From positions 55,843,563 through 55,907,562 of the forward strand of contig CM059972.1 in NCBI GenBank assembly GCA_030490835.1: DNA of 64,000 nucleotides, given 5' to 3'. The stretch is from Annona cherimola (taxonomy: Eukaryota > Streptophyta > Magnoliopsida > Magnoliales > Annonaceae). Below are positions 11,100-20,178 of this stretch, in pieces; the stretch's first letter is position 1; every line of letters starts with the position of its first letter. The notes beneath the pieces are model-generated. The model saw nothing but the letters and a program-made list of their open reading frames with translations. It was not told where the DNA came from and made no database searches. The translations under genes and the position numbers were made by a program.

Positions 11100-11905
11100 A
11101 AGTCGAAGATGAAGTCGACTTGGCCTGCGACTTGGCTTCCAAGTCGCACATGGAGTCGACTTGGCCTGCGACTTGGGTTCTTCAGAAACTCAAGTCTGAG
11201 ACTTGGGTCGACTTGGCTTTCAGACTTCAACTCAAGTCGATCCTGAAGTCGACTTGGGTTGCGACTTGGCTTGGTCTATTGCAGAAACGCCTTGATCTTC
11301 TTGAAATGTCTTGAATCTTGCAAACCATTTGAAAGCTTTGGGTCCTTGAACAATATATGTATGTTCCTTGCTTTGCTTTGGACTCACTGGGTCTTCATGA
11401 CTTGGTTTTTACTCCATTTGGAAGCTAGCTTGAAGATTTGCTTTGAGCTTGATAGACTTGATTTGAACTTGAACTTGGATTCTCACTTTAAGAATAGTCT
11501 TTAAAGCTCATTTGTATGTGAGAAACTTCAAATGGATGTCTTGGATATGCTTGAATCTTCATCTTGGACTTCAAAACTTCTCAAGTCGAAGTTGGAGTCG
11601 ACCTGGTTTGCGACTTCGCCCAAGTCGCACTTTGGAGTCGACTTCGTCTGCGACTTCGCATCTTCGGGAGCCAGATTTCAACGCTGGACATTTTGTGTAC
11701 TTCGAAGTCGATGCTGGAGTCGACTTCGTATGCGACTTGACTACCCAAGTCGCATGTGGAGTCGACTTGGCTTGCGACTTCACTCGTCAGAATTCCATTT
11801 TCAACTTTGTCCAGTTTTGGCTTGTTTGAAGTCGTTAGTGGAGTCGACTTCACTATCGACTTCACTCCCAAGTCGAAGTTCAAGTCGACTCGAAGATCGA
11901 CTTGA
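11100..11905. repeat. GTCGAC palindrome array in U3 of Sirevirus 1
   Basis: GTCGAC occurs near 11114, 11155, 11207, 11248, 11597, 11637, 11719, 11761, 11843 and 11884, mostly about 40 bp apart. Most copies are the centre of a larger nested dyad: AAGTCGCA, about 5 bp, GGAGTCGACTT, about 5 bp, TGCGACTT. The outer arms are exact complements. The same array is in the 5' LTR at 20263-21068. Palindromic structures in Sirevirus LTR cis-regions are known from maize; whether this motif is related cannot be checked here. Confidence 0.9.
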
Positions 11906-12032
11906 CTTCTCTGCTTTCCTTAAACACTTGGCAAACATATTAGTCATATATATATACTCAAACTAGTTCTTGTTAATCATCAAAACTCAATCCTTGGCCA
12001 ATTTGTTTTATTTTGAACATTGTTTCCAACAA

Positions 12033-12045
12033 TCTCCCCCTTTTT
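12033..12045 (-). promoter_or_regulatory. 3' polypurine tract of Sirevirus 1
   Basis: The minus strand reads AAAAAGGGGGAGA one base before the 3' LTR. This is the expected primer for plus-strand DNA synthesis and fixes the orientation of the element. Confidence 0.88.
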
Positions 12046-12411
12046 GATGATTGACAAAACTTTATTTTGAGTTGATACCTTTCAAAAATTCAAACATGTT
12101 TATTTGAGAAAACAGAGTATATTCCTTGAACATATAATTTAGAGTTGAGAACTTTTTCAGAACATTAGTCATTTTGGCATAGAATATGCTTGAATACCTT
12201 TCAAGCCATATATTGAGTATTAATCATTAAGAATACTTTGTATTTATAGAAATTGCAATCACTTATCAAATATATCAATCATATCAATCATAAACCAGTT
12301 ATCATATCAAATAAACCAAACATCATTTCATATATATGAAGTTTCATTACAGAATACAAACTACCCAACCCAAAAAAAACACTCAAATCTAACCTAAATC
12401 TAACCTATCTT

Positions 12412-12424
12412 TCTCCCCCTTTTT
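12412..12424 (-). promoter_or_regulatory. Second polypurine tract upstream in Sirevirus 1
   Basis: An almost identical purine run (AAAAAGGGGGAGA on the minus strand) lies about 380 bp before the first one, just outside the stop of the env-position ORF. Both tracts are followed by a gtcaatc or gattgac segment, so this looks like a duplicated functional unit. Multiple polypurine tracts are known for Sireviruses. The 365 bp between the two tracts hold no other feature I can see. Confidence 0.7.
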
Positions 12425-12425
12425 G

Positions 12426-14015
12426 TCAATCTATCAAAAATCGATCAACTTTTAATGATTTTGTGAATTGAAATTGTGAGATCGGATATAAGATTGGTTT
12501 GATGGGACGATTTTGGGCAGATGAGTAGATGGAGATATCATGATCGGGAGATGCTGCTTTATGAACTGAACCCGATTCGTATGGATCGAGTTCGGGCATA
12601 GGCCTCTTCTTGTGACGTCCGGAGGCGAGGTGATATTTGATGGTACGCAGTTCCCGATCCATGTGATCTTGTCGGGAATGCATATCAGTGATAGCATTCA
12701 GCACACCGGTCACTAGGCTAGTCATCCTATCTTCTTGCTGACCCATAGCTTCCAAGATCTCGTTTTTGAGGTTTTGAAGTGCAGCCATTTGATCTGAAGT
12801 AGGCGGCACGCGTTCGGGTGCAACGGATCCTTGAGGAGAATGTGATCCGTGTGATAGAGGAGATGCAGGCCGTTCAGGCGATGCCTCGGGAGCTTGCTCC
12901 CCCTCAGCTTGTGCATTGTCCTCTTGTTCTCGGACTGGCTCGCCAAGCTTCTCTCGGATGCGATCATCCCTAAACTGCTCCAAATTGATTTTCATGCGTT
13001 GGAGCAAAGCCTTGTTGATAGCGTTGGTCATCTTGGGGACTTCAAATGGTTCCCCATCAATGTCGAGCTCAACCCGCTCAAAAATCTTGGTGATCCAAGA
13101 TCCATAAGGTAACACGCCTCTCGGATTGTCTTTCCTGGATGCTAAGGCTTCTAGGAATAGTCTGGGAAGACTGATCTTGACTTTGTTCACTAATTTCCAC
13201 AAGATCATTGCTTCTTGTGGATTCAATTGATTCCTTCCGCCTCCTTTTGGCAAAATACAGTGGGCGATCAATAGACGGATAACCCTGAGTCTGGGAGAAA
13301 GATCCATGTAATGTAGGAATTTGGTGCCTGCATGGTACTTGTTGCTTTTGGTTAACTCATTGTAGATCTTGTCCATAGTCAGATCCTTGGGAAGCCTCTC
13401 TTCATCAAAAGGTACTTGAAGAATATTTCCAATTCTTCTCAAGGCTTCATCTTGATCTGGATAGTTGTTACTCCCAAAATTTATTTCAGTGCCTTTGACA
13501 TAAGTGCAAAACTTGGTGTTGTCCCATAAATAATAAAACTGTCTTGTGAGATCAGGATAGATCCGTTCATCGGATTTGAATAGTTGTATCCATCCTTGGA
13601 AATCCAACAACTCTTCTATGTCGAACTCATAGTCGTTGAGGAACTTGAAATCTATGATCTTAGGAATGAATACCTTTCGTTCATAGAAGTTTCTGTAGAA
13701 GCGACTATGCTGTAGCTCTGTCCTGAAATAAGTAGTGGGCATTTTTAGAACTTGCCCCTTCTTGATAGGAATCCTTGAAGAATACGAGCTTTCAGGTTGG
13801 CTTTCTGATCGTGGGGCTCTATCAGTTGACTGGGTTGTTGTCTGGAATCGAACCCGTCTACCCGTCGAGGTTGATGGTTCCTCTCTAACTCGTTTGGATG
13901 GAGTCCTTGCTCTTCTAGGAATATCTTCCTCTGTGGAAGATTGGGATGGCCTAGGCACTGGCCGTTGGCTTGGCTTTTTGACTGCTAGTTTAGGAGTTTT
14001 AGCTTTTGGAGCCAT
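12426..14015 (-). CDS. Env-position ORF of Sirevirus 1 (plant-transposon-protein-like, 529 aa)
   Basis: This intact minus-strand ORF lies downstream of pol, where SIRE elements carry their so-called envelope-like gene. I see no signal peptide or membrane helix. The first 60 residues are basic and Ser/Pro/Thr-rich, with runs such as KRVREEPSTSTGRRVRF that could direct nuclear import. Residues about 90-330 form a folded region (FYERKVFIPKIIDFKFL, then RLLIAHCILPKGGGRNQLNP, then LPYGSWITKIFERVE). It resembles the putative plant transposon protein family (Transposase_32 type) by pattern memory. A Pro/Ser-rich linker follows, then a probable coiled coil near 400-470. The function is unknown. The start ATG follows a pyrimidine-rich leader and a GTCGAC array, so it may have its own promoter. 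Confidence 0.85.
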   Translation of the reverse strand: MAPKAKTPKLAVKKPSQRPVPRPSQSSTEEDIPRRARTPSKRVREEPSTSTGRRVRFQTTTQSTDRAPRSESQPESSYSSRIPIKKGQVLKMPTTYFRTELQHSRFYRNFYERKVFIPKIIDFKFLNDYEFDIEELLDFQGWIQLFKSDERIYPDLTRQFYYLWDNTKFCTYVKGTEINFGSNNYPDQDEALRRIGNILQVPFDEERLPKDLTMDKIYNELTKSNKYHAGTKFLHYMDLSPRLRVIRLLIAHCILPKGGGRNQLNPQEAMILWKLVNKVKISLPRLFLEALASRKDNPRGVLPYGSWITKIFERVELDIDGEPFEVPKMTNAINKALLQRMKINLEQFRDDRIREKLGEPVREQEDNAQAEGEQAPEASPERPASPLSHGSHSPQGSVAPERVPPTSDQMAALQNLKNEILEAMGQQEDRMTSLVTGVLNAITDMHSRQDHMDRELRTIKYHLASGRHKKRPMPELDPYESGSVHKAASPDHDISIYSSAQNRPIKPILYPISQFQFTKSLKVDRFLID

Positions 14016-14317
14016 TGAAATTGGAGTTTTGGAGTTTGGAATCTGTGAGAGAAAAAGAAAATGGAGATTTGAAAGAACTTTGAGAGAGAGAGCTGAGAGA
14101 GTTGGGAGAGAACAAGAGAGAGAGAGAGACGGAGAGGGTCGCCGGAGGAGAGAGGAGTTGCCGGAAATGGAGGTTGTCAGAGAGAAAAGGGAAAACAGAG
14201 AGGATTTTGTCGCCGGAGGGGAAAAACAGAGAGGAGAAGGCGCGGGAAAATGAGAGAGAAGAAGAGAGAAAGGGAAGAAGAGAAGAGATGCGGAAGTCGG
14301 ACGGTCGCGCTCGCGGA
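14016..14317 (-). promoter_or_regulatory. Pyrimidine-rich leader upstream of the env-position ORF
   Basis: Read on the minus strand, this 300-bp stretch is strongly CT-rich with long CTCTCT runs. It separates the GTCGAC array from the ORF start. No TATA box is visible. CT-rich leaders are common next to plant core promoters, but this could equally be an untranslated spacer. Sirevirus 2 has the same arrangement at 57618-58017. Confidence 0.45.
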
Positions 14318-14482
14318 GTCGACTTGCCCTAGGCGAAGTCGACTTCGGCCCCTCGGAGTCGACTTCGTTATTGAAGTGGAGTCGACTTCGCTCCTGTGGA
14401 GTCGACTTCGCTCCTGAAGCGGAGTCGACTTCACTTTCCCAAGTCGACTTGGCCGAGTCGACTTGGCTCCCATGGAGTCGAC
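14318..14482. repeat. Internal GTCGAC array of Sirevirus 1, phased near 20 bp
   Basis: Nine GTCGAC sites start at 14318, 14338, 14358, 14381, 14401, 14424, 14443, 14457 and 14477, so spacings are 20, 20, 23, 20, 23, 19, 14 and 20 bp. The flanks are mostly GGA before and TTC or TTG after. The array lies in the gap between the pol stop and the env-position ORF and repeats the motif found in U3. In Sirevirus 2 it is at 58018-58182 with nearly the same spacings. Confidence 0.9.
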
Positions 14483-14533
14483 TTGACCCATCAGTTTTGC
14501 CTTTTCAAATTTTGGTTTCTTGTTTTATTTTTC

Positions 14534-17500
14534 CTAATTTAGCTCTGTCATCCCCATATCATTCCTAATTTTATAAAATGATTCTTTGGCTAATGGTTTG
14601 GTAAAGATATCAGCAATTTGGTCTTCTGTTTTCACATATTCTAGGCATACATCATGATTCTCAACATGCTCACGAATAAAGTGATGTCTTACATCAATAT
14701 GTTTGGTTCTAGAATGCAAGACTGGATTTTTAGTCAAACAAATTGCACTTGTATTATCACATCTAATAGGAATATCAGCATAATCAATACCATAGTCTTT
14801 CAACTGTTGTTTCATCCAAAGTAGTTGGGCACAACAACTACCGGCGGCTATGTACTCGGCTTCCGCAGTAGATAGTGCAACACTTGTTTGTTTTCTTGAA
14901 TGCCATGAAACTAGCATATGTCCAAGAAATTGACAAGTTCCACTGGTACTTTTTCTATCTACTTTATATCCGGCAAAGTCTGCATCCGAATAGCCGATTA
15001 GATCAAAGGTTGACCCCTTTGGATACCATAGTCCAAGGTTTGTAGTTTTTATCAAATATTTAAAAATTCTTTTTACAGCAAGTAGGTGTGATTCTTTGGG
15101 ACATGCTTGAAATCTAGAGCACATACAAACACTAAATAAGATATCGGGTCTAGAAGCAGTTAAATATAACAAGGATCCAATCATGCTTCTATAGAGCTTT
15201 TGATCGATACTTTTACCGTTTTCGTCCGTGTCGATCTTGATTGTAGAGCTCATTGGAGTGTTTGCCCCTTTGCTATTCTGCATTCCGAATCTCTTGAGCA
15301 TTTCTTTGACATACTTGGACTGGTTCAAAAATATTCCTTCACTTTGTTGCTTGATTTGCAGTCCAAGGAAGAAATTTAATTCTCCCATCATGCTCATTTC
15401 GAATTCGCTCTGCATTATCTTAGAAAACTCTTGACAAAGTTTTTCGTCAGTAGCACCAAATATTATGTCATCCACATAAATTTGTACAATCAAAATATTT
15501 TTATTTTTGTACTTAATGAACAAAGTAGTGTCTACTTTCCCTCTTTGAAACTTATGATCAATCAAGAAACTATTTAACCTTTCGTACCAAGCTCTTGGTG
15601 CTTGTTTTAGTCCATATAACGCTTTGGTTAATTTATAAACATACTTTGATTGATCCTTTTCTTCAAAACCAGGGGGTTGTTCAACATATACTTCTTCATT
15701 CAAATAACCATTCAAAAATGCGCTTTTTACATCCATTTGAAACAATTTGAAGTTCATATGGGAAGCAAATGCTAGTAGGATGCGTATGGCTTCTAATCTA
15801 GCCACGGGTGCATATGATTCTTCAAAATCAATTCCTTCTTCTTGGGAATACCCTTTGGCTACTAACCTTGCCTTGTTTCTAATTACAAGACCGCTTTCGT
15901 CTAATTTGTTCCTAAATACCCATTTTGTACCAATGACTGTATGATTGTTTGGTCTAGGAACTAAATGTCATACATTGTTTCTTTCGAATTGATTTAGCTC
16001 TTCTTGCATTGAAATAACCCAATTTTCATCATTAAGAGCTTGTTCAATGGTATTTGGTTCAATTTTCGATACAAACGCATATTGGCCATAAACGTTTTGT
16101 TTTGATCTTCTAGTTTTTACTCCTTCATATATGTTTCCAATAACTTGTTCAATTGGATGGGCATTTTTAAATTTTAAATCAGTTGGAGGTTTGTAAGAGT
16201 CATTACCTTCACTTACCTCTTCCTCCTCTGGATTTTCTGGCTTGAGCTCGAGTTCCTTTGGTTGTTCTTTGCCTTTCGTCTCATCTGCATCACTTAGTTC
16301 ATTCTCCTTTCTCGGAGTTTGGTTAAATTCATCAAATACAACATGTATGGATTCTTCTACAACTTGATTTCGTTTATTGAATACTCTATATGCTTTGCTA
16401 TTTGATGAATAACCAAGGAATATAGCCTCATCACTTTTGGCATCTAATTTTCCCAAGTTGACTTTTCCATTGTTTAAAACATAACATGTACATCCAAAAA
16501 CATGAAAATAAGATATATTTGGTTTCCTTCCTTTCCAAAGTTCATATGGAGTCTTTTTCAAGATTGCTCGAATGGTAACACGATTCAAAACATGACAAGC
16601 TGTACTCACAGCTTCACCCCAAAATTTCTTGGATAGATTGCTTTCATTTAGCATAGTTCTAGCCATCTCTTGTATAGTTCTATTTTTCCTTTCAACTACT
16701 CCATTTTGTTGTGGAGTTCTTGGTGCAGAAAATGTGTGGTGAATTCCTTTTTCATTACAAAATTCCATGAATCGTTTGTTTTCGAATTCGCCACCATGAT
16801 CGCTTCTTATGGTCACAATAGTACTCTGTTTTTCATTTTGCACCAAATTCACAAAAGTTGCAAACATAGAGAAGGCTTCATCTTTACTAGCTAAGAGAAT
16901 TATCCAAGTGAATCTTGAAAAATCATCAACTATGACAAATACATATTTCTTTCCACCAATGGTTAGAATGTCGGATGGCCCGTATAGATCCATATGTAGT
17001 AATTCAAGTGGCTTTGTGGTGGAAATTTCCTTTTTGGTAGAGAAAGGCATCTTGGGTTGTTTTGATAATTGACATGCCTTGCAAATTTTGTCTTTGTCAT
17101 ATTTCAACTTTGGTAATCCTTCTACCAAATTCTTTTTCCAAAGGGTCTTTATATTTCCCATGTTTACATGTCCAAGCCTTTTATGCCAAACCCATGGATC
17201 ATTATCAATGGCCATAAGACATTGACCATTCAATTCATCAAGTGAAACCAAATAAACATTTCCATGTCGTTTACCACTAAACATGATATGTTCTCCATCA
17301 AATACATTACATATAGATGATTCAAACACAACTTTATATCCTTTATCACATAATTGGCTAATACTCATTAAATTGTGTTTGAGTCCTTCAACAAACAAAA
17401 CATCTTCCATGCATGCATTTGAGGTACTAAGTATATTTCCTTTACCTTTAATTTTACCTTTTTCATTATTTCCAAAGGCAACCATTCCATCGTTGCAAGG

Positions 17501-17638
17501 CTTAAGTTTATGAAACAAACTTCTTTCACCGGTCATATGCCTTGAACAACCGCTATCCATGAACCATTCATTGTTTGCCTTTGCCTTAAAACATGTCTGA
17601 AAAAATAAGGAAATAAATCTTATCTTTTTGGTACCCAT
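14534..17638 (-). pseudogene. pol: Sirevirus 1 pol (protease, integrase, RT, RNase H) with one internal stop
   Basis: A single frame of 1,034 codons is broken only by TGA at 15968-15970 (codon 557), where Sirevirus 2 has Trp (NNVWHLVPR). Order: protease with the D-S-G triad at residues 28-30 (WFMDSGCSRHM); integrase zinc finger (WHKRLGHVNMGNI, then CKACQ); integrase core with Asp in [10 protein letters not shown], Asp in SDHGGEF and Glu in [10 protein letters not shown] ([23 protein letters not shown] near residue 720); RNase H ([20 protein letters not shown], then [11 protein letters not shown]). The reading frame is -1 relative to gag and its ATG overlaps the gag end by 19 bp. The stop fits TGG to TGA, as from methylcytosine deamination on the other strand. 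Otherwise the gene looks complete. Confidence 0.95.
17591..17628 (-). promoter_or_regulatory. 38-nt GT-AG segment at the Sirevirus 1 gag/pol junction
   Basis: On the minus strand this segment starts GTACCA and ends CTTATTTTTTCAG, an excellent 3' splice consensus. It contains the gag stop. Removing it would join the Trp of gag (PIKW) to pol (TCFKAKANNEW) in frame. Sirevirus 2 has the same segment, also 38 nt, with four substitutions and no indel. Plant introns this short are not normal, so a more distant donor or a different mechanism is possible. Confidence 0.4.
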
Positions 17639-19422
17639 TTTATGGGTCCATTTGGGTTAGTAATAGAATCTAATCTAAGTTGATCTAACTTTGAAAGCCC
17701 AAATCTTGTGTTTCTTGGAACCCAAACTAATTTAACACCATGGTCATATAGTTTCTTAAAATTACATTTGTAAGTTTTATGACCCATCTTATTGCAGAAA
17801 TTACAAGCCAAAGGTAATCTTGGAGTAGGTCTCCAAGCATGCAAGGGTTCAATCATTGGTCTTCTAGTCCACTTAAAATTTTTCTTTTGTGGCTTGTATA
17901 TAGATGTATTTTTAGTTTGATTTTTCTCAAGTATTTGTTCATTTGATTTGCTACTTTCTCCTTGCTCAAATGTATGATACCCAAGACCTCTTTTATGTGT
18001 TTGGGTGGTCATATTCAGAAACATTTTAACATTTTCTCCTGGATTAGAGAACTTAGCTAATGATTCATTTAATGATTTGTTCTCCATTTTCAGCAATTCA
18101 GTTTCATCTTTCAATTTGACTAATCTTTCTGCAAGTTTACCATTTACAATTATTGTTGCATCACATTGTCTCTTCTTAATTGTAAACTTGCTTCCTAATT
18201 TCTTCATTTCTTCATATAATGAATCATATGCAGTTTGTAGTTCATCTAATTCAGTACATTTGAGGCATTCATGAGAGGAAGAATAACTTGAATTAGAAAG
18301 GGAGAGTTTGGAACTTACCTCTTCATTGCTTGTGTCTTTTGTTGAGGTAATTTGTTCTCCTTGCTCGATTTGTGCCATGCAGCAAATTCTTGCACATTCT
18401 TCCGCCTCTATGTCATCGGTTGAGAAGCTACTCGTCGTAGATTCTTCATCATTTACGTACATGCCTCTTCCTTTGTATTTCTGGAATCTTCTATTGTTCC
18501 CTCGATCCTTTCTTTGTTCTTTTGCCTTGTTTTCTTCGGGAGTTGGACATTGAGCCTGCATATGTCCCGAACCGCCGCATCGGTAGCACTTGGTTGATTC
18601 TTTCTTCTTCTCTTGGGGAGTTCTTTCTTTGAAGCTTCTGAAATTTTTGCCTTTCCTCATAAATTTTCTGAATCGTTTTGTGAGTAGAGCAATCTCGTCG
18701 TCATTTTGAGAAGAAGATGTGTCATCGGTGTCTTGTGCGGCTTTTAAGGCAATTGCTCTTTTGCCCCTGTGTTGATCTTCATTCCTTTTCTTAATTAGCT
18801 CATGTGACATAAGTGAGCTAATTAAGTTTTCAAGCTTCAGCGTGTTGAGGTCTTTGGCTTCTTCAATTGCAGTGATCTTTGGAGTCCATGATTCGGGTAG
18901 AGCTCTTAAAATCTTCATGACCTGCTCAGATTCAGATATTGCTTTTCCAAGACCTTTTAAAGCATTAGTAATCTTAGAGAATCTAGCAAACATTTCAGAA
19001 ATATTTTCTGTTTCTAGCATTCTAAAGTTCTCTAGTTCTCCAATCAAAATATTCCTTCTCGTCCCTTGGACTTGAGAAGTTCCTTCGTAGATAGAGATTA
19101 GTGTATCCCATATCTCTTTGGCGGTTAAGCAAGAGGATACTCTATCATACTCGGAAGCAGTGAGAGCACAAAATAAGGAGTTCATAGCTTTGGCATTGCT
19201 CTTCACTATTCTTACTTCCTCATCGGTCCATTTGGAAGCTCGTTCATCGGTAGGCAGTATTACTCCATCTTGGATAGCAATCCAAGAGTCCATATCGGTA
19301 GCCATGATGAGTTGCTTCATACGAAGCTTCCAATATCCAAAATTGTTCCCATCAAACAACGGTGGCCTTGTAAAGGATTGGCCTTCAGCAAATGCGGGAA
19401 CGGAAGTAGATTGGGATGCCAT
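17620..19422 (-). CDS. gag: Sirevirus 1 Gag (600 aa)
   Basis: This is an intact frame starting 48 bp from the 5' LTR. The N-terminus has the copia Gag signature PPLFDGNNFGYWKLRM, followed by the helical UBN2-type capsid region (SWIAIQDGV, EIWDTLISIYEGT). A CCHC zinc knuckle, CYRCGGSGHMQAQC, is at residues 279-292. A second one, CNFCNKMGHKTYKC, lies at about 540-553, separated from the first by a Ser-rich and coiled-coil region. Long Gag proteins with an extra C-terminal knuckle are seen in Sireviruses. Gag forms the particle and packages RNA. The start was chosen because MASQSTSV is the first ATG after the primer site. Confidence 0.95.
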   Translation of the reverse strand: MASQSTSVPAFAEGQSFTRPPLFDGNNFGYWKLRMKQLIMATDMDSWIAIQDGVILPTDERASKWTDEEVRIVKSNAKAMNSLFCALTASEYDRVSSCLTAKEIWDTLISIYEGTSQVQGTRRNILIGELENFRMLETENISEMFARFSKITNALKGLGKAISESEQVMKILRALPESWTPKITAIEEAKDLNTLKLENLISSLMSHELIKKRNEDQHRGKRAIALKAAQDTDDTSSSQNDDEIALLTKRFRKFMRKGKNFRSFKERTPQEKKKESTKCYRCGGSGHMQAQCPTPEENKAKEQRKDRGNNRRFQKYKGRGMYVNDEESTTSSFSTDDIEAEECARICCMAQIEQGEQITSTKDTSNEEVSSKLSLSNSSYSSSHECLKCTELDELQTAYDSLYEEMKKLGSKFTIKKRQCDATIIVNGKLAERLVKLKDETELLKMENKSLNESLAKFSNPGENVKMFLNMTTQTHKRGLGYHTFEQGESSKSNEQILEKNQTKNTSIYKPQKKNFKWTRRPMIEPLHAWRPTPRLPLACNFCNKMGHKTYKCNFKKLYDHGVKLVWVPRNTRFGLSKLDQLRLDSITNPNGPIKWVPKR

Positions 19423-19456
19423 TTCAATAAGCTCTCTTTGATAAACTCAAAGACCT

Positions 19457-19468
19457 GCTCTGATACCA
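19457..19468 (-). promoter_or_regulatory. Primer binding site (tRNA-iMet) of Sirevirus 1
   Basis: The plus strand reads gctctgatacca, so the minus strand is TGGTATCAGAGC, complementary to the 3' end of initiator tRNA-Met. It is two bases from the LTR end at 19471 and sets the transcription direction to minus. Confidence 0.95.
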
Positions 19469-20169
19469 CTTGTTGGTCCCGAGTTGATGGCCTAACCCAA
19501 GAGGGGAGGGGTGAATTGGGTTCTTTAAAATTTCTTCTGTAAACTTAAAAATCTTAACCCCTTGAAAAAGTTAATCCCCTTTTTAAGCGAATGGAGAGCA
19601 AATAAGATAAAAGCAGTAAAAATAAGTAGAACACAAGATTTATAGTGGTTCGGGCAAACCTTCCCTACTCCACTCTTCCAAGCTCACACTCCGTTGTGAC
19701 TTGGGTTCCACTATGTATTCCAAGAATACACTTAGAGTCACCGCTCTCTTCTAGATTCAAAGCTCTAGGGGGCATACACAACTAGAGCCACTTGCTCTCT
19801 TCTAGATTCAAAGCTCTAGGGGGCATATATATTCACTTGCACAAGTAGGTGATGAGTCTCACTCCAATCACACCCTACTTTGCATACACTTGATCTTAGC
19901 TACTCAAGCTAAATCAAGATTTATACAACCAAATAAAGAAATGAATAAAAACTACACTTTACAGATTTGTGTAGGCAGTTTTGAGCTCGAGGAAGAAATC
20001 AGAAATAGCTTGAATGATGATTGTTGAAGCAACTTGCAGTTTGAAGCTCTTTCTTCCTTTGAAACACTCAAATATGGAGAAAAGATATTTGAAAATCTTT
20101 CTTGCACTTCTTTTCTTTCTTTGATCTTTAGAGTAGTGTCTCTTGTGCTTCTCGCGTTCATTTGAATGT

Positions 20170-20178
20170 CCTTTTATA
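20170..20178 (-). promoter_or_regulatory. TATA box of the Sirevirus 1 5' LTR
   Basis: TATAAAAGG on the minus strand, about 0.7 kb upstream of the gag start. This is the promoter copy expected to drive gag-pol. Confidence 0.7.

Larger units (their letters stand above)
10309..12031 (-). repeat. 3' LTR of Sirevirus 1 (1723 bp)
   Basis: It starts TGTTGGTCCCGAG and ends TTTCCAACA, immediately left of the polypurine tract. Read on the minus strand, U3 holds an array of GTCGAC palindromes (11100-11253 and 11583-11905) upstream of a TATA box (11007-11015). The transcribed part contains a direct duplication of about 50 bp headed by AGAGTCACCGCTC / AGAGCCACTTGCTC (10571-10665); Sirevirus 2 has this segment once. 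Open frames inside the LTR are not conserved as proteins and are best read as by-products. Confidence 0.93.

Noticed and set aside
11084..11260. Restriction-site-like GTCGAC runs as a cloning artefact
   Set aside because: The sites lie in a long nested dyad with conserved flanks, recur in two elements and a decayed relic, and fit no vector sequence.
10796..11966. Open frames of 70-144 codons in the Sirevirus LTRs
   Set aside because: They arise from the palindrome array and change completely between Sirevirus 1 and 2; none has a domain.
17600..17640. -1 ribosomal frameshift site at the Sirevirus gag/pol overlap
   Set aside because: The A-rich run in Sirevirus 1 lacks a proper slippery heptamer in the gag frame, and Sirevirus 2 has ccaaggaga instead, so it is not conserved.
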